Assembly: GCA_017608295.1 (NCBI GenBank)
Contig: JAFCGF010000002.1
Location: 219,202-283,201 of the forward strand
Direction: 5' to 3'
DNA length: 64,000 nt
Origin: Candidatus Woesearchaeota archaeon
GTDB lineage: Archaea; Nanoarchaeota; Nanoarchaeia; Woesearchaeales; JAGVZT01
Below are positions 25,946 to 35,116 of this stretch, one piece after another. The notes beneath the pieces are model-generated. The model did not search any database, was not told the DNA's origin, and was given only the letters and a program-made list of their open reading frames with translations. A program made the translations under genes and the position numbers. Positions within the stretch are counted from its first letter, which is position 1. Each line of letters opens with the position of its first letter.

Positions 25946-28351
25946 TCAGGAAGAACTAGTGTATTCTTCCACAGGGATGGACTCTAAGTCCCCTTTTATG
26001 AGGACATCCTCAAGAGCGCTCTGCTCTGCTGGGATGTCCCGAATATAAATCCTCTTAACGCATGACCTCACCCCCTCAAGATGGAATCCCCCATCAAAAA
26101 GGCATCCAACGGCAGCATTAAAAGGGACGTGACTGTTGATATCGCGCAGGGTCTGTAAAGACAATGCCAGCATAAAAAGAAGAAAGAACCCAAGGGCGAC
26201 TTTCCAGTAAGTCTCTACATAGCTAAGGGTAATGCCCACTGCACGCGCAAGGGGGGCATACAAGATAACAAAGAGGACAACAATAATCAAACACAGTACA
26301 ACGGCATGTTCAAAAGTGCGATTACGATACATGAGCTCCACAGTATTTCTCCCGGCAGAGAGGGTGAAAGTCATTCGGCCGAGGGAATCCCTAAAAAATA
26401 CGTAAGATTCTCCGTTCACTGTGAGATGAAAATTGGGGTTATGCACTACGCTGACTGTACACTGAGTGTCAGAAATACTCTCTTCGGTGAAGGAAACTCC
26501 ATTTTCAAGGAGTTCAAAATCCAGCCACGACGAATCCTCGCATACGACAATGGGCTTCACTGAGGGATTCTCAAGGACGATAATGCGTTCCTCTTCAAAG
26601 TCTTGCATAATTGGAAAATTATCAAATTCGGGATGGTAGGGTAGGGATTCATAAGGAAGAAAGATATATTTCACTCCCCATTCAGACAGCCACTCGGGAT
26701 CGATTCTTAGACCAGTAAGATACTTTGGGAGAGGTATCGCCCTTACATGTGATGTTGAGCGGGGCTCCTGTAAGCCATGGAGTGAGTAAAGGCCCGTGTA
26801 ACTGGCGAAATCAAGATGGAAAAAATAATCGGGAAGGTCTGGTTCTGAACTTCTCTCTGCTAAAGCCTCAAGCGTGAATGGGCTTCCTGTCATGTAGGCA
26901 ATTATTCGCCCATCAGAAAACTGCTGATAGTGTGACGTCTCTGCGGGTCTCTGCCGGGAGTAATAAGAAAAGGGAGTCCGTGCCGAGTGATACAGATGGG
27001 GCAGCATAAGAATGAGGAATAAGATGAAAAGGACCCGCAAGAACTTGTTCCGTAAAGGTTTATTCTTGCCTGTCAAGAAAACACAGAGGCATTGACTCCC
27101 GAAGAGGACAATGAAGAAATTTGAATAGAGGGCAAACTTGAAGGGATTGAACAGACTGTTCCACACTGGAAGAATGATCATAAGTACATTGAGAAGACCC
27201 CGGTAGCCGAATGATAGTATCGCTGCAATGAGGGCGAGGGTCAGGAAGGGATACTCTATGAAAATCCATCTTCCGTTTCTCCGGAAGAACATTACAGCAC
27301 CCACCACTAAGGATATGAAGAAGATTGAGCCAGTGTAATGGATTAAACCCCAAGAACGTGGTGCCGACCCAAGGGAGGAAAAAACATGAGGTTCACGCGC
27401 GCTGTAGAAAGGATATGGTAGAAGGTTTCCAAAAACGAAATCCATGGGGTGCGACGATAAGGTACATTGAGTGTCTAGATAACGCACCAGACCCCAAGTG
27501 CTACTTCTTACTGTGTCTCGGCTCACACGAAAAATCAATATCCCTAAGGGGAGCGCGATAATGAGAGTCAACACTAAAGAAAGCGCGTAACCAACAAATA
27601 CTTTGCGGAGTTGGTCTGGACTCATACCCACCCCCCCTGCGAACATTTCACTTTTGGGGACTGAATCCGTGCTCTGGGAGGTGTTCCGACGAAGATTCCT
27701 AAAGATTACTAAAAGGATGAAAAGAAATTCAAAAAACGCGGTGTAGATGAAGTATTGCACATTCCCGGCGTAAAAATACATTCCCCTTATAATGCCCAGA
27801 AGTAAGATTTTCCGTTTTGACGGTTTGTCGAAACTCTCGAGGTGAAGAAGAAAAATGAGGGGAAGGAAGATTGCAGTGGCAGATAGGTGAGACCAAGTTG
27901 AGCCTATGATGAGATATCCCGAAAAAGCATAGGCGAGACCTCCCATGAGAGAAATAAGCTGGGTTGCTCTCAACTTATTCAGGAGGAAGAATGTCGCAAT
28001 AAAAGCAAACAGGAGTTGGAGGCTGACATAGATGTCAATAAAAAGAAAATCATTGTTCAGAATGAAATGTGAGATAAAATATGAAACTGGAGTGAGGGGA
28101 TAAAAGTATTGATAATACCCCATTTCGAGTAAAGGAACTCCTGCAAGCTGGTGCATATTAAAATAAGGCATCTTTCCTGAGAACATCTGGCGAAGGCCAA
28201 TCTGAAGTGAAGGGGCGAATTGAGAGAAATTATCATCCCGGAGGAAGGCATAGGGGTAGGCCACCTGCAGAATAATGAGAAAAACAAGAGAGAGAAATAT
28301 CCCTAAGATGAAATAACGCCACTTCTTACCTCCGCTCTCGCTAGGATTCAT
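25946..28351 (-). CDS. YfhO/GT-C-like large membrane protein, paralog 3
   Basis: An 801-residue paralog of the proteins at 11489 and 16350. The first outer loop has LRDDNFSQFAPSL, with two acidic residues, then NMHQLAGVPLLEMGYY. The outer beta domain holds WGVKYIFLPYESLPYHPEF and HNPNFHLTVNGESY. Two late helices are followed by a tail with VGCLFDGG and SCVK, the conserved Cys pair. The ATG at 28351 is chosen over an upstream TTG, and an AT-rich TATA-like stretch lies near 28383-28396. Three copies within 17 kb point to distinct but related transfer reactions at the cell surface. Confidence 0.73.
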   Translation of the reverse strand: MNPSESGGKKWRYFILGIFLSLVFLIILQVAYPYAFLRDDNFSQFAPSLQIGLRQMFSGKMPYFNMHQLAGVPLLEMGYYQYFYPLTPVSYFISHFILNNDFLFIDIYVSLQLLFAFIATFFLLNKLRATQLISLMGGLAYAFSGYLIIGSTWSHLSATAIFLPLIFLLHLESFDKPSKRKILLLGIIRGMYFYAGNVQYFIYTAFFEFLFILLVIFRNLRRNTSQSTDSVPKSEMFAGGVGMSPDQLRKVFVGYALSLVLTLIIALPLGILIFRVSRDTVRSSTWGLVRYLDTQCTLSSHPMDFVFGNLLPYPFYSAREPHVFSSLGSAPRSWGLIHYTGSIFFISLVVGAVMFFRRNGRWIFIEYPFLTLALIAAILSFGYRGLLNVLMIILPVWNSLFNPFKFALYSNFFIVLFGSQCLCVFLTGKNKPLRNKFLRVLFILFLILMLPHLYHSARTPFSYYSRQRPAETSHYQQFSDGRIIAYMTGSPFTLEALAERSSEPDLPDYFFHLDFASYTGLYSLHGLQEPRSTSHVRAIPLPKYLTGLRIDPEWLSEWGVKYIFLPYESLPYHPEFDNFPIMQDFEEERIIVLENPSVKPIVVCEDSSWLDFELLENGVSFTEESISDTQCTVSVVHNPNFHLTVNGESYVFFRDSLGRMTFTLSAGRNTVELMYRNRTFEHAVVLCLIIVVLFVILYAPLARAVGITLSYVETYWKVALGFFLLFMLALSLQTLRDINSHVPFNAAVGCLFDGGFHLEGVRSCVKRIYIRDIPAEQSALEDVLIKGDLESIPVEEYTSSS

Positions 28352-28488
28352 AATATCCCACAACCATAGTCTCGGACTGAACTGTTATTTTTAATATTTG
28401 TGCAAGAGTCAGTTAAATTTATAATCGTTTGATTATTACGGTTTGAACGGGCATTTTAAATTGAATACTTATAAGGGGGAGAGATTAC

Positions 28489-29181
28489 ATGGTAAGCAGT
28501 GCAAAGATAGAGGCATTTGAGCAGTTCTTGGCGACAGAGGCAGGGCATATCAATGCCATTGACATCACGATGTCATTGGTCCTGGCAGCATTATTCGCCT
28601 ATATACTCGCAAAAATCTATGAGCGGTACGGCACCTCACTGTCCAACAGGAGGAAATTTGCCAGCAACTTCATCCCGCTCGCAACGACGACGACGCTCAT
28701 AATCACCATAATCAGGTCATCCCTCGCGCTCTCGCTGGGGCTAGTTGGCGCACTCTCAATTGTGAGATTCCGTGCAGCAATTAAGGAACCAGAGGAGCTG
28801 GCTTTCCTGTTCCTTGTCATCGCAGTAGGATTGGGGTTCGGTTCTGGGCAATGGGGTGTCACTATACTCTCTTTCATCATTATCTGCGGACTGCTCCTCC
28901 TGAGGCACGTGGCTCACAGGACCACAGAGTACCAGAATCTCTGTCTTCTTGTCTCTGGGAAACCCACGGCCCAGGTCACGCTAAAGGGAATATCTGATGT
29001 GCTCAAGAAGCACTGCTCAGCAGTGCACCTCAAGAGGCTTGACGAAGATGGGGATATCATCGAGGCATCGTTTTTCGTTGATTTCGAATCCTTCAAAGAA
29101 TTGGATGACGCAAAGAGCAAGCTAAAATCCCTTGACAAGTCGATACGGGTCACGTATCTTGATAAACAGGGTATAAGCTAA
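28489..29181 (+). CDS. DUF4956 membrane protein
   Basis: A 230-residue protein with four to five N-terminal helices and a soluble C-terminal domain (about 145-230). The segment SLALSLGLVGALSIVRFRAA followed by IKEPEELAFLFL is the hallmark of DUF4956. In bacteria this family is repeatedly found beside CotH and VTC-domain genes, exactly as here. GGGGGAGAG lies upstream of the ATG. The function is unknown; a membrane scaffold or transporter for the polyphosphate/CotH system is the usual guess. Confidence 0.88.
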   Translation: MVSSAKIEAFEQFLATEAGHINAIDITMSLVLAALFAYILAKIYERYGTSLSNRRKFASNFIPLATTTTLIITIIRSSLALSLGLVGALSIVRFRAAIKEPEELAFLFLVIAVGLGFGSGQWGVTILSFIIICGLLLLRHVAHRTTEYQNLCLLVSGKPTAQVTLKGISDVLKKHCSAVHLKRLDEDGDIIEASFFVDFESFKELDDAKSKLKSLDKSIRVTYLDKQGIS

Positions 29182-29183
29182 AG

Positions 29184-31925
29184 ATGAAAATAAAGAAAAG
29201 AAAAGTTCCCGCCTACCGGAGGGCACTGTCCCGCATATTTGAACACATCTCGAAGAAGCTCCACAACAAGAAGACCAAGCTCTTCTGCGGAGTAGTCATT
29301 GGCATCACCATCTTCATCTTAGGGAGCATTTCAGGAGTTTTCTTCTTATCATTTTATTCCACCGTCAACAGGGAAAGGGCACCCGGAGTGGGTGATGCAA
29401 TCGACAGATTGGGAATCCCCTTAATGGTTAAGAAAATACGTTTTGAGCTCCAAAGGGCAAACAGCCTCGTCAAGCTGATTGAAATCGCCTGTTATCCGTT
29501 GAGATATGTTAAGGCACTTTCCACACAGCCAGAAAAAATCCAGATTAATATCAAGTTCGACGATTATCAGCGGCTAGCATACGCGCGAGAATTGGCTCTA
29601 GCAGAAGGCGCCTATTTCTCTTCCTCTGACGACTACGTCTCGGCGACCCTCACACACGATGGAGAAACTTTCAGGATATGGATTCGAATGAAAGGAGACC
29701 TACAAGACCACTGGATTGATGATAAATTATGGTCCTTCATGGTGAAGATGAGGGACAACTCAACCCTTCTCGGTATGCGGAGAGTCTCCTTGCAGCATCC
29801 TCGCACTGTAGTTTATTTAGATGAATGGTACCATCTCAGGTTCCTTTCATACTCTGGGCTCATCGGACTGCGTGCCAATCTGGTTGAAGTCATGCTCAAT
29901 GGCGACACTCTAGGGGTGTATTATATGAAAGAGCATTATGATAAGCGCCTCATAGAACACAATGAGCTGAGAGAGGGGCCCGTCTACAAGGTTGATGACT
30001 CCCTTTGGTTGCATAAGAGTGTTTATGATTCTCCCTTATTGGACTTTGACGAGACATATTTCAGCAGTGATTTTGAAGCGTATTCCATGGGACGACTAAG
30101 CAGAAATCCTATATTATGGGAACAGTTTGAGAAAGGGAGAGATCTCATCGAGTCCTTCAGGGAAGGTAAACTGAAAACACATGAAGTGTTTGATGTGGAT
30201 AAGCTCGCAACGTTCATGGCAGTGCATGCCCTCTTTGGTGACCCACATCCAACAATATACCACAACCTCAGATTATATTACAACCCAATCACGTCGCGCC
30301 TGGAGCCCATTGGGGGAGAGGGAGCAGTCAGGCAATTGCCTAAAGATAATGGGGAATTTGGAGGCTTTATTGGATTACGGAGGAAAATAGGGGTTCCTGC
30401 TTCTGAAGCTACAGAGTGCTGGCCGGGATTGAACCTTATTTTCAGTGACGAAGTATTTTTCAAAGAGTATATAGCAGCCCTAGAGGAGATTTCTGAACCT
30501 GCGGTGCTTGACGACTTCCTCAGCTCAGTGGCTGAAGAGGCAGAAGAAGCAGAACACATCCTGCACAGGAGTTATCCTTCCTACGAATTCGACAAGGAAC
30601 CTACCATCTATGAGAACCAGCAGACTATCAAAGAAATTCTCAACCCTCAAAGGGGCATCCGAACACACTTCGTGAGTGCTGACTCAGAGGCCGGCGTCCT
30701 GCTGATGGAGGTGGGAAATACCATAGGATTGCCCATTGAAGTATTGGATGTGACTTACAATAGCACTATTGTCTTGGAACCGACAAGCAGAATCCTCCTG
30801 CAGCCAAAAGATTATCTCGAAGCAGTGGATTTCAAAGACGTGACTTTTACAATCCCCTCTGGGCTGGAGTGGGACAGCATCCTGCTCTCAGACATGGTCA
30901 TCCACTACAGGATTCTTGGGGCGAGTACTATCAGAGAGGGAGTCATCTTTGGATGGACTCACCTCGACGAGGATTTCCTGGATGACGATTTAATACGGAA
31001 GCAGCCGAACGCCGAATCCTTTGAATTCATCACAATCCATGACACGGCACAAACCATCTCAATACAACCTGGGTATTGGGCGCTGAGTGATAATCTTATC
31101 ATCCCCAGCGGCCACACTGTCCTTTGCAGTGAAGGTACAACACTCGACCTCCAAACTAACGCCACAATCCTCTCTTACTCAAGATTCCTCTGCTCAGGAA
31201 GCGAAGAATATCCGGTCAGGTTCATCTCCTCTGACAGCACAGGGCAAGGCCTCACGATACTGAATGCTGATGATATCTCGCGCTTTGAACATGTCATCTT
31301 TGAGAATCTTTCCGCACCATCCCAAGGGGGGTGGACACTGACAGGAGCAGTCACCTTCTATGAATCACCTGTGGAGCTAGAGTACTGTTCATTCAGGAAT
31401 GGCCTTGCTGAGGACGGCTTGAACATCGTCCACTCTGACTTCACGATGAAGAACTGCCTATTCAAGGAATCATTCTCAGATTGCTTCGACGGCGACTTTG
31501 TCGAAGGAGTTATTGAGGACACGTCATTCATGGGCTGCGAAAACGACGGTCTTGATGTCTCTGGAAGCGTCGTGACTGCGACAAACATCATCACAAGATG
31601 TGGAGACAAGGGTGTGAGCATAGGAGAGGAAAGCACGGCAACTCTCACAGGGCTAATTATTGATGGCGGCCTCATTGGAATCGCAAGCAAGGACACTTCA
31701 ACCGTCACTCTAGAAGACGTGAGCATCACTGGCAGCGGATATGGTTTCGGGGCCTATCAGAAAAAGTCAGAGTTCGGGCCCGCATCAATAACTGCGTCAG
31801 GGGTGACAATGAAAGGTGTCGGCGCAGAGTTCATTGTCGAAAAAGGAAGCACCATCTCAATCGACGGAGAAATATTCACCAGCAGCGAAACAAACGTCAA
31901 CGGAAAGCTGTATCCGGAGGAATAG
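29184..31925 (+). CDS. CotH-like kinase with C-terminal beta-helix
   Basis: A 913-residue exported, membrane-anchored protein. A basic N-terminus is followed by one helix (about 36-57, GVVIGITIFILGSISGVFFL). The CotH domain (about 115-440) shows LGVYYMKEHYDKRLIEH and FGDPHPTIYHNLRLYYNP. CotH proteins are atypical kinases that phosphorylate secreted proteins. The usual late Asp region reads LEPIGGEG here, so activity is uncertain. Residues about 590-900 form repeated short strands with Asn/Asp turns, as in right-handed parallel beta-helices that bind polysaccharide. Two nt separate it from the DUF4956 gene and two from the VTC gene. Confidence 0.83.
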   Translation: MKIKKRKVPAYRRALSRIFEHISKKLHNKKTKLFCGVVIGITIFILGSISGVFFLSFYSTVNRERAPGVGDAIDRLGIPLMVKKIRFELQRANSLVKLIEIACYPLRYVKALSTQPEKIQINIKFDDYQRLAYARELALAEGAYFSSSDDYVSATLTHDGETFRIWIRMKGDLQDHWIDDKLWSFMVKMRDNSTLLGMRRVSLQHPRTVVYLDEWYHLRFLSYSGLIGLRANLVEVMLNGDTLGVYYMKEHYDKRLIEHNELREGPVYKVDDSLWLHKSVYDSPLLDFDETYFSSDFEAYSMGRLSRNPILWEQFEKGRDLIESFREGKLKTHEVFDVDKLATFMAVHALFGDPHPTIYHNLRLYYNPITSRLEPIGGEGAVRQLPKDNGEFGGFIGLRRKIGVPASEATECWPGLNLIFSDEVFFKEYIAALEEISEPAVLDDFLSSVAEEAEEAEHILHRSYPSYEFDKEPTIYENQQTIKEILNPQRGIRTHFVSADSEAGVLLMEVGNTIGLPIEVLDVTYNSTIVLEPTSRILLQPKDYLEAVDFKDVTFTIPSGLEWDSILLSDMVIHYRILGASTIREGVIFGWTHLDEDFLDDDLIRKQPNAESFEFITIHDTAQTISIQPGYWALSDNLIIPSGHTVLCSEGTTLDLQTNATILSYSRFLCSGSEEYPVRFISSDSTGQGLTILNADDISRFEHVIFENLSAPSQGGWTLTGAVTFYESPVELEYCSFRNGLAEDGLNIVHSDFTMKNCLFKESFSDCFDGDFVEGVIEDTSFMGCENDGLDVSGSVVTATNIITRCGDKGVSIGEESTATLTGLIIDGGLIGIASKDTSTVTLEDVSITGSGYGFGAYQKKSEFGPASITASGVTMKGVGAEFIVEKGSTISIDGEIFTSSETNVNGKLYPEE

Positions 31926-31927
31926 CG

Positions 31928-32623
31928 ATGTTCAGCTTCATCCCTGCAGAAAAGTTCAGATACGAGCGGAAGTTCTTCATCTCTGAGATGGACAAGCATG
32001 CTGTGGAGCGGGTGCTGAGATTCCACCCCGCCCTTTTTTCAGAAATCTATTATGAGAGATGTGTCAACAACATCTATTTCGATTCCATGAATATGAGGAG
32101 CTACCATGAGAACGAGGCAGGGGCGCGGGAGAGATTCAAGGCGCGCATCCGCTGGTATGGGGACCTTCGCGGAAGGGTTGAGAAACCGAAGCTAGAGTTC
32201 AAGATAAAGACTAACATGCTCGGAACGAAGCTCTCATACAAGCTGAAGCCGTTCAGCATTGATGAGACTCTCTCACTCAAAAATCTCAAGGAAGATATAT
32301 TTCCAGAATCTGACCTGCCTGGATGGGCCGAGGAAGGTCTCAAGTCACTCAAGCCCGTGCTGGTCAACCGCTATAAGAGAAAATACTTCCTCTCTGCGGA
32401 TAAAATGTTCCGTGTCACATTGGACACAGAGATGGATTTCTACAGGATAATGCAATGGAAGAACTCGTTCAGAGAAAAATACGGGATTGGAAACGGAGTT
32501 GTGCTCGAGCTCAAATATTCAGGAGAGGATGACAACGCCGCTGAAAGAATCACAAATGATTTCCCGTTCAGGCTGACGAAAAATTCGAAATACGTGACAG
32601 GGATTGATTTTCTTAGCTGGTGA
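31928..32623 (+). CDS. VTC-domain polyphosphate polymerase-like protein
   Basis: A 231-residue cytosolic tunnel-fold protein. FRYERKFFISEMD, YFDSMNMRSYHENEAG, RERFKARIRWYG and PKLEFKIK carry the basic and acidic residues that line the VTC tunnel, and VVLELKY near the end is the late acidic strand. VTC domains make polyphosphate from ATP. The gene is the third of a coupled DUF4956-CotH-VTC set. The N-terminal SPX domain of eukaryotic VTC is absent, as in prokaryotic members. Confidence 0.87.
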   Translation: MFSFIPAEKFRYERKFFISEMDKHAVERVLRFHPALFSEIYYERCVNNIYFDSMNMRSYHENEAGARERFKARIRWYGDLRGRVEKPKLEFKIKTNMLGTKLSYKLKPFSIDETLSLKNLKEDIFPESDLPGWAEEGLKSLKPVLVNRYKRKYFLSADKMFRVTLDTEMDFYRIMQWKNSFREKYGIGNGVVLELKYSGEDDNAAERITNDFPFRLTKNSKYVTGIDFLSW

Positions 32624-32626
32624 TAC

Positions 32627-33202
32627 CTATTCTCCTTTCCAAGAGTTTATATCATTAGTCAGGACTGCATCAACTGGAAACTTCTTGAGCAGCTCTTTTG
32701 TCTGCGGAATCTCGTCTCTCTTGAGCAGCTCCGGAGAGACAATGCATATCTTGAAGTGCTTCTTCAATTCCTGAAATTCAGGAGTGTCAAGCGGCAGGTG
32801 AGTGAGGTTATCCACGAAGACCCATTCTGCCTTGCCCTTGAGATTAAGGCAGGTCTCAGCAGATTCATACTCAGAGTAGCGCACAGCCAGCTTTGTGATG
32901 CCCTGGTTGACGTATTTGATGATAAAAGGGAATGAGACATCGAGCAAGAAATAATCTTCGATGCCATACTTCTCCGCAAGCCTCATCACTTCCTTTCCTA
33001 TTCCCTCAGATTTAATGTTGAAGATGGCAAACTTGTGCTTGTAATGCTCAAGGAATTCATCCAAGTCTTCTCCATCTTCAAAAGGGTCATGGTGAAGTAT
33101 CAGGCGTTGACCAAAAGGCCGGACATCTATCTCAATTCCCAGTTCTAGGGGAGTTTCCTTCAGCTGATTTAGAGTGTTTACCTTGTGATTGATGAGAATC
33201 AT
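32627..33202 (-). CDS. Glycerophosphodiester phosphodiesterase-like TIM barrel
   Basis: A 191-residue protein shorter than typical GDPD (about 240). LGIEIDVRPFGQRLILHHDP keeps the Glu/Asp and His/Asp of the GDPD active site; the first catalytic His may be H6 in ILINHKV. FVDNLTHLP and AVLTNDINSW fit late barrel strands. GDPD enzymes cleave glycerol- or polyol-phosphodiesters. The ATG overlaps the stop of the GT2 gene as ATGA. It probably processes a polyol-phosphate-linked glycan or lipid made by the neighbouring enzymes. Confidence 0.72.
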   Translation of the reverse strand: MILINHKVNTLNQLKETPLELGIEIDVRPFGQRLILHHDPFEDGEDLDEFLEHYKHKFAIFNIKSEGIGKEVMRLAEKYGIEDYFLLDVSFPFIIKYVNQGITKLAVRYSEYESAETCLNLKGKAEWVFVDNLTHLPLDTPEFQELKKHFKICIVSPELLKRDEIPQTKELLKKFPVDAVLTNDINSWKGE

Positions 33203-33915
33203 CGGTACTTACCTAGCCTCATTCTTCCCACTTCGGCGACAAAGTGCTTGATGGCGGGGATCTTCTTCAGAACGGACACGTCTGCTCCCTTTGATTCACC
33301 ATGGGCCCTCCTCAGGAAGCTGACATCAAAAGACACAACATTATAACCCATCTGCTTTGCCCTATATTGCACATAAAGATCAAAAGAAAATTCCAGGGGG
33401 AGATTACGGAAGCTCTTGAGCAACCCTTTGTCAAAAATCTTTGGCTGGGCATTGAGATCGTCAAATCGTTTCACGAGAACTGCTGAAGCAAAATGCTGGA
33501 GGGTAGTGGAGAATAGGGTATGTTTCCAGTGCCTCCCCACGCGATGCCCCATCACTAACACTTTTCCAGTGTGTTCTTTGTAGATATTGTATCCTTTGAA
33601 TACATCCTCAGCAGGACACTGCATGTCTGCATGTGACCATCCGATGACATCAGCATCGCATCCGAGCAACCCTTGATGGATTCCATAGCCATAACCTATG
33701 TTATTCTTCACAGTCACGACTTTGATGAAATTGTTGTCTTTCATCTTCACGGCCTTCTTGAGATATTCAGCAGTCCCGTCGCTGGAACCATTGTCCACAA
33801 TGACCATCTGGAACTTGACTTTTCCTTTCACATTACGGTAGGCCTCAATCAACCCGGGAAGATTTTTTCTTTCGTTGTATGCTGGGACAGCAATCGACAA
33901 TTCCGGTTTTACCAT
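33199..33915 (-). CDS. Glycosyltransferase family 2 (polyprenyl-phosphate type)
   Basis: A 238-residue GT-A enzyme with LSIAVPAYNERKNLPGLIEA, MVIVDNGSSDGTAEYL and the DXD region SHADMQC. The layout resembles dolichyl-phosphate sugar synthases, which load a sugar on a polyprenyl carrier, but no C-terminal helices are present. A strong GGAGGTAG site precedes the ATG. It is the middle gene of a dehydrogenase-GT2-GDPD operon. Confidence 0.87.
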   Translation of the reverse strand: MVKPELSIAVPAYNERKNLPGLIEAYRNVKGKVKFQMVIVDNGSSDGTAEYLKKAVKMKDNNFIKVVTVKNNIGYGYGIHQGLLGCDADVIGWSHADMQCPAEDVFKGYNIYKEHTGKVLVMGHRVGRHWKHTLFSTTLQHFASAVLVKRFDDLNAQPKIFDKGLLKSFRNLPLEFSFDLYVQYRAKQMGYNVVSFDVSFLRRAHGESKGADVSVLKKIPAIKHFVAEVGRMRLGKYR

Positions 33916-33931
33916 TGATTATCTACCTCCA

Positions 33932-35011
33932 TTAAGGGTGAATCATTATCTTAAGGGCACGCTTATCTCTTGCGTGCTCAAATGCCTTTTCAATCTGCTC
34001 AAGAGGGTATGTACCTGTGATTAAGTCATTCATGTCAATGTCTCCCTTTGACACCATTTCCACGGCGATGCGGTGCGTCCTCGGCGTCGAACCGTGAGCG
34101 CCGCTCACCTTGATTTCCCTGTAATGAATATCATTGGAATCGAGCAGGATGGGTTTGCTTCCCTCAGGCAGCCCGCCAAAGAAGTTGAGGTGCCCTCCAG
34201 TCTTCACATATTGTAATGATGCCTCCTGTGCCTTTGCAGATGCGCATGCTGTAATCACCACTTCGAAGCCGAGTCCGCCTGTCAGTTCATCTTTTGTCTG
34301 CTGAAGAGCCTCCTGTTCGAACAGGACGTACTTGTCCGCACCAGCCACCTTAGAGAGTTTCAGCCGTGTCTCGTCAATATCACAGAGCACCACCTGCGGC
34401 GCACCGAGAGACCTGCCCAGCCTTGCGAGCATACATCCTATAGGGCCTGCACCAAAGATGAGGAGGTTCTTTCCAGCAGACATCTCGCATATCTCGAAGC
34501 CATTGATGCAGCATGCCAACGGCTCACACAGGGCGAACTCATCCTGACTCTTCTTCGTCTCTGCGATTTTAGCTATTGGCCCGTGCTCGATGATGCGCTT
34601 GCTGATAGCCATATATTCTGCGAATCCGCCTGGGATCTCATGCCCGAATCCAAGATTGTCAATGCAATGGTTTGAGAGGCCAATCTTGCACCAATAGCAT
34701 ACTCCGCATGGGATGTCCGCAGAGAGCGCGACTCTATCCCCCTCCTTGAACTGAGACTCCTGGTTCTTACCTACTTTTTTGACTGTAGCCGCAATCTCAT
34801 GCCCCATAATTTGCGGCAAGGGTACTCTCTTATATCCATTTGAAAGTATGCGGAGGTCGCTGCCGCAGACGCCGCAACTGTCCACCCTGACAAGGATATC
34901 ATCCTGGGAGATTCTGGGGATATCTGTCTCCCTCACACGCAGAACATCAATATCCTCCATGAATGCTGCCTGCATCTGCGTAGAATCCTCGGCGTTACTC
35001 TTCTCCACCAT
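33932..35011 (-). CDS. Zinc-dependent MDR dehydrogenase (sorbitol dehydrogenase-like)
   Basis: A 359-residue alcohol or polyol dehydrogenase. Catalytic zinc ligands are in CGVCGSDLR, GHEIAATV and CEPLACCIN; the structural zinc site is CGVCYWCKIGLSNHC. The NAD fold is IFGAGPIGCMLARLG with Asp in LCDIDETR, favouring NAD+. An upstream TTTAATAAT box is centred about 30 nt before the ATG at 35011, which supports a leaderless start; 34975 is an alternative where the family usually begins. It is a distant relative of the dehydrogenase half of the fusion at 19332 and may oxidise or reduce a polyol phosphate. Confidence 0.87.
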   Translation of the reverse strand: MVEKSNAEDSTQMQAAFMEDIDVLRVRETDIPRISQDDILVRVDSCGVCGSDLRILSNGYKRVPLPQIMGHEIAATVKKVGKNQESQFKEGDRVALSADIPCGVCYWCKIGLSNHCIDNLGFGHEIPGGFAEYMAISKRIIEHGPIAKIAETKKSQDEFALCEPLACCINGFEICEMSAGKNLLIFGAGPIGCMLARLGRSLGAPQVVLCDIDETRLKLSKVAGADKYVLFEQEALQQTKDELTGGLGFEVVITACASAKAQEASLQYVKTGGHLNFFGGLPEGSKPILLDSNDIHYREIKVSGAHGSTPRTHRIAVEMVSKGDIDMNDLITGTYPLEQIEKAFEHARDKRALKIMIHP

Positions 35012-35116
35012 TCTCTGAGGGTTCGGACTTCCCATTATTAAACGTATCGCCCTGAGTAGCTATTTCTAACGAAACGCATATAAGCAGTGCAGGTTCACCT
35101 GCATGAAGTGAAAGCT

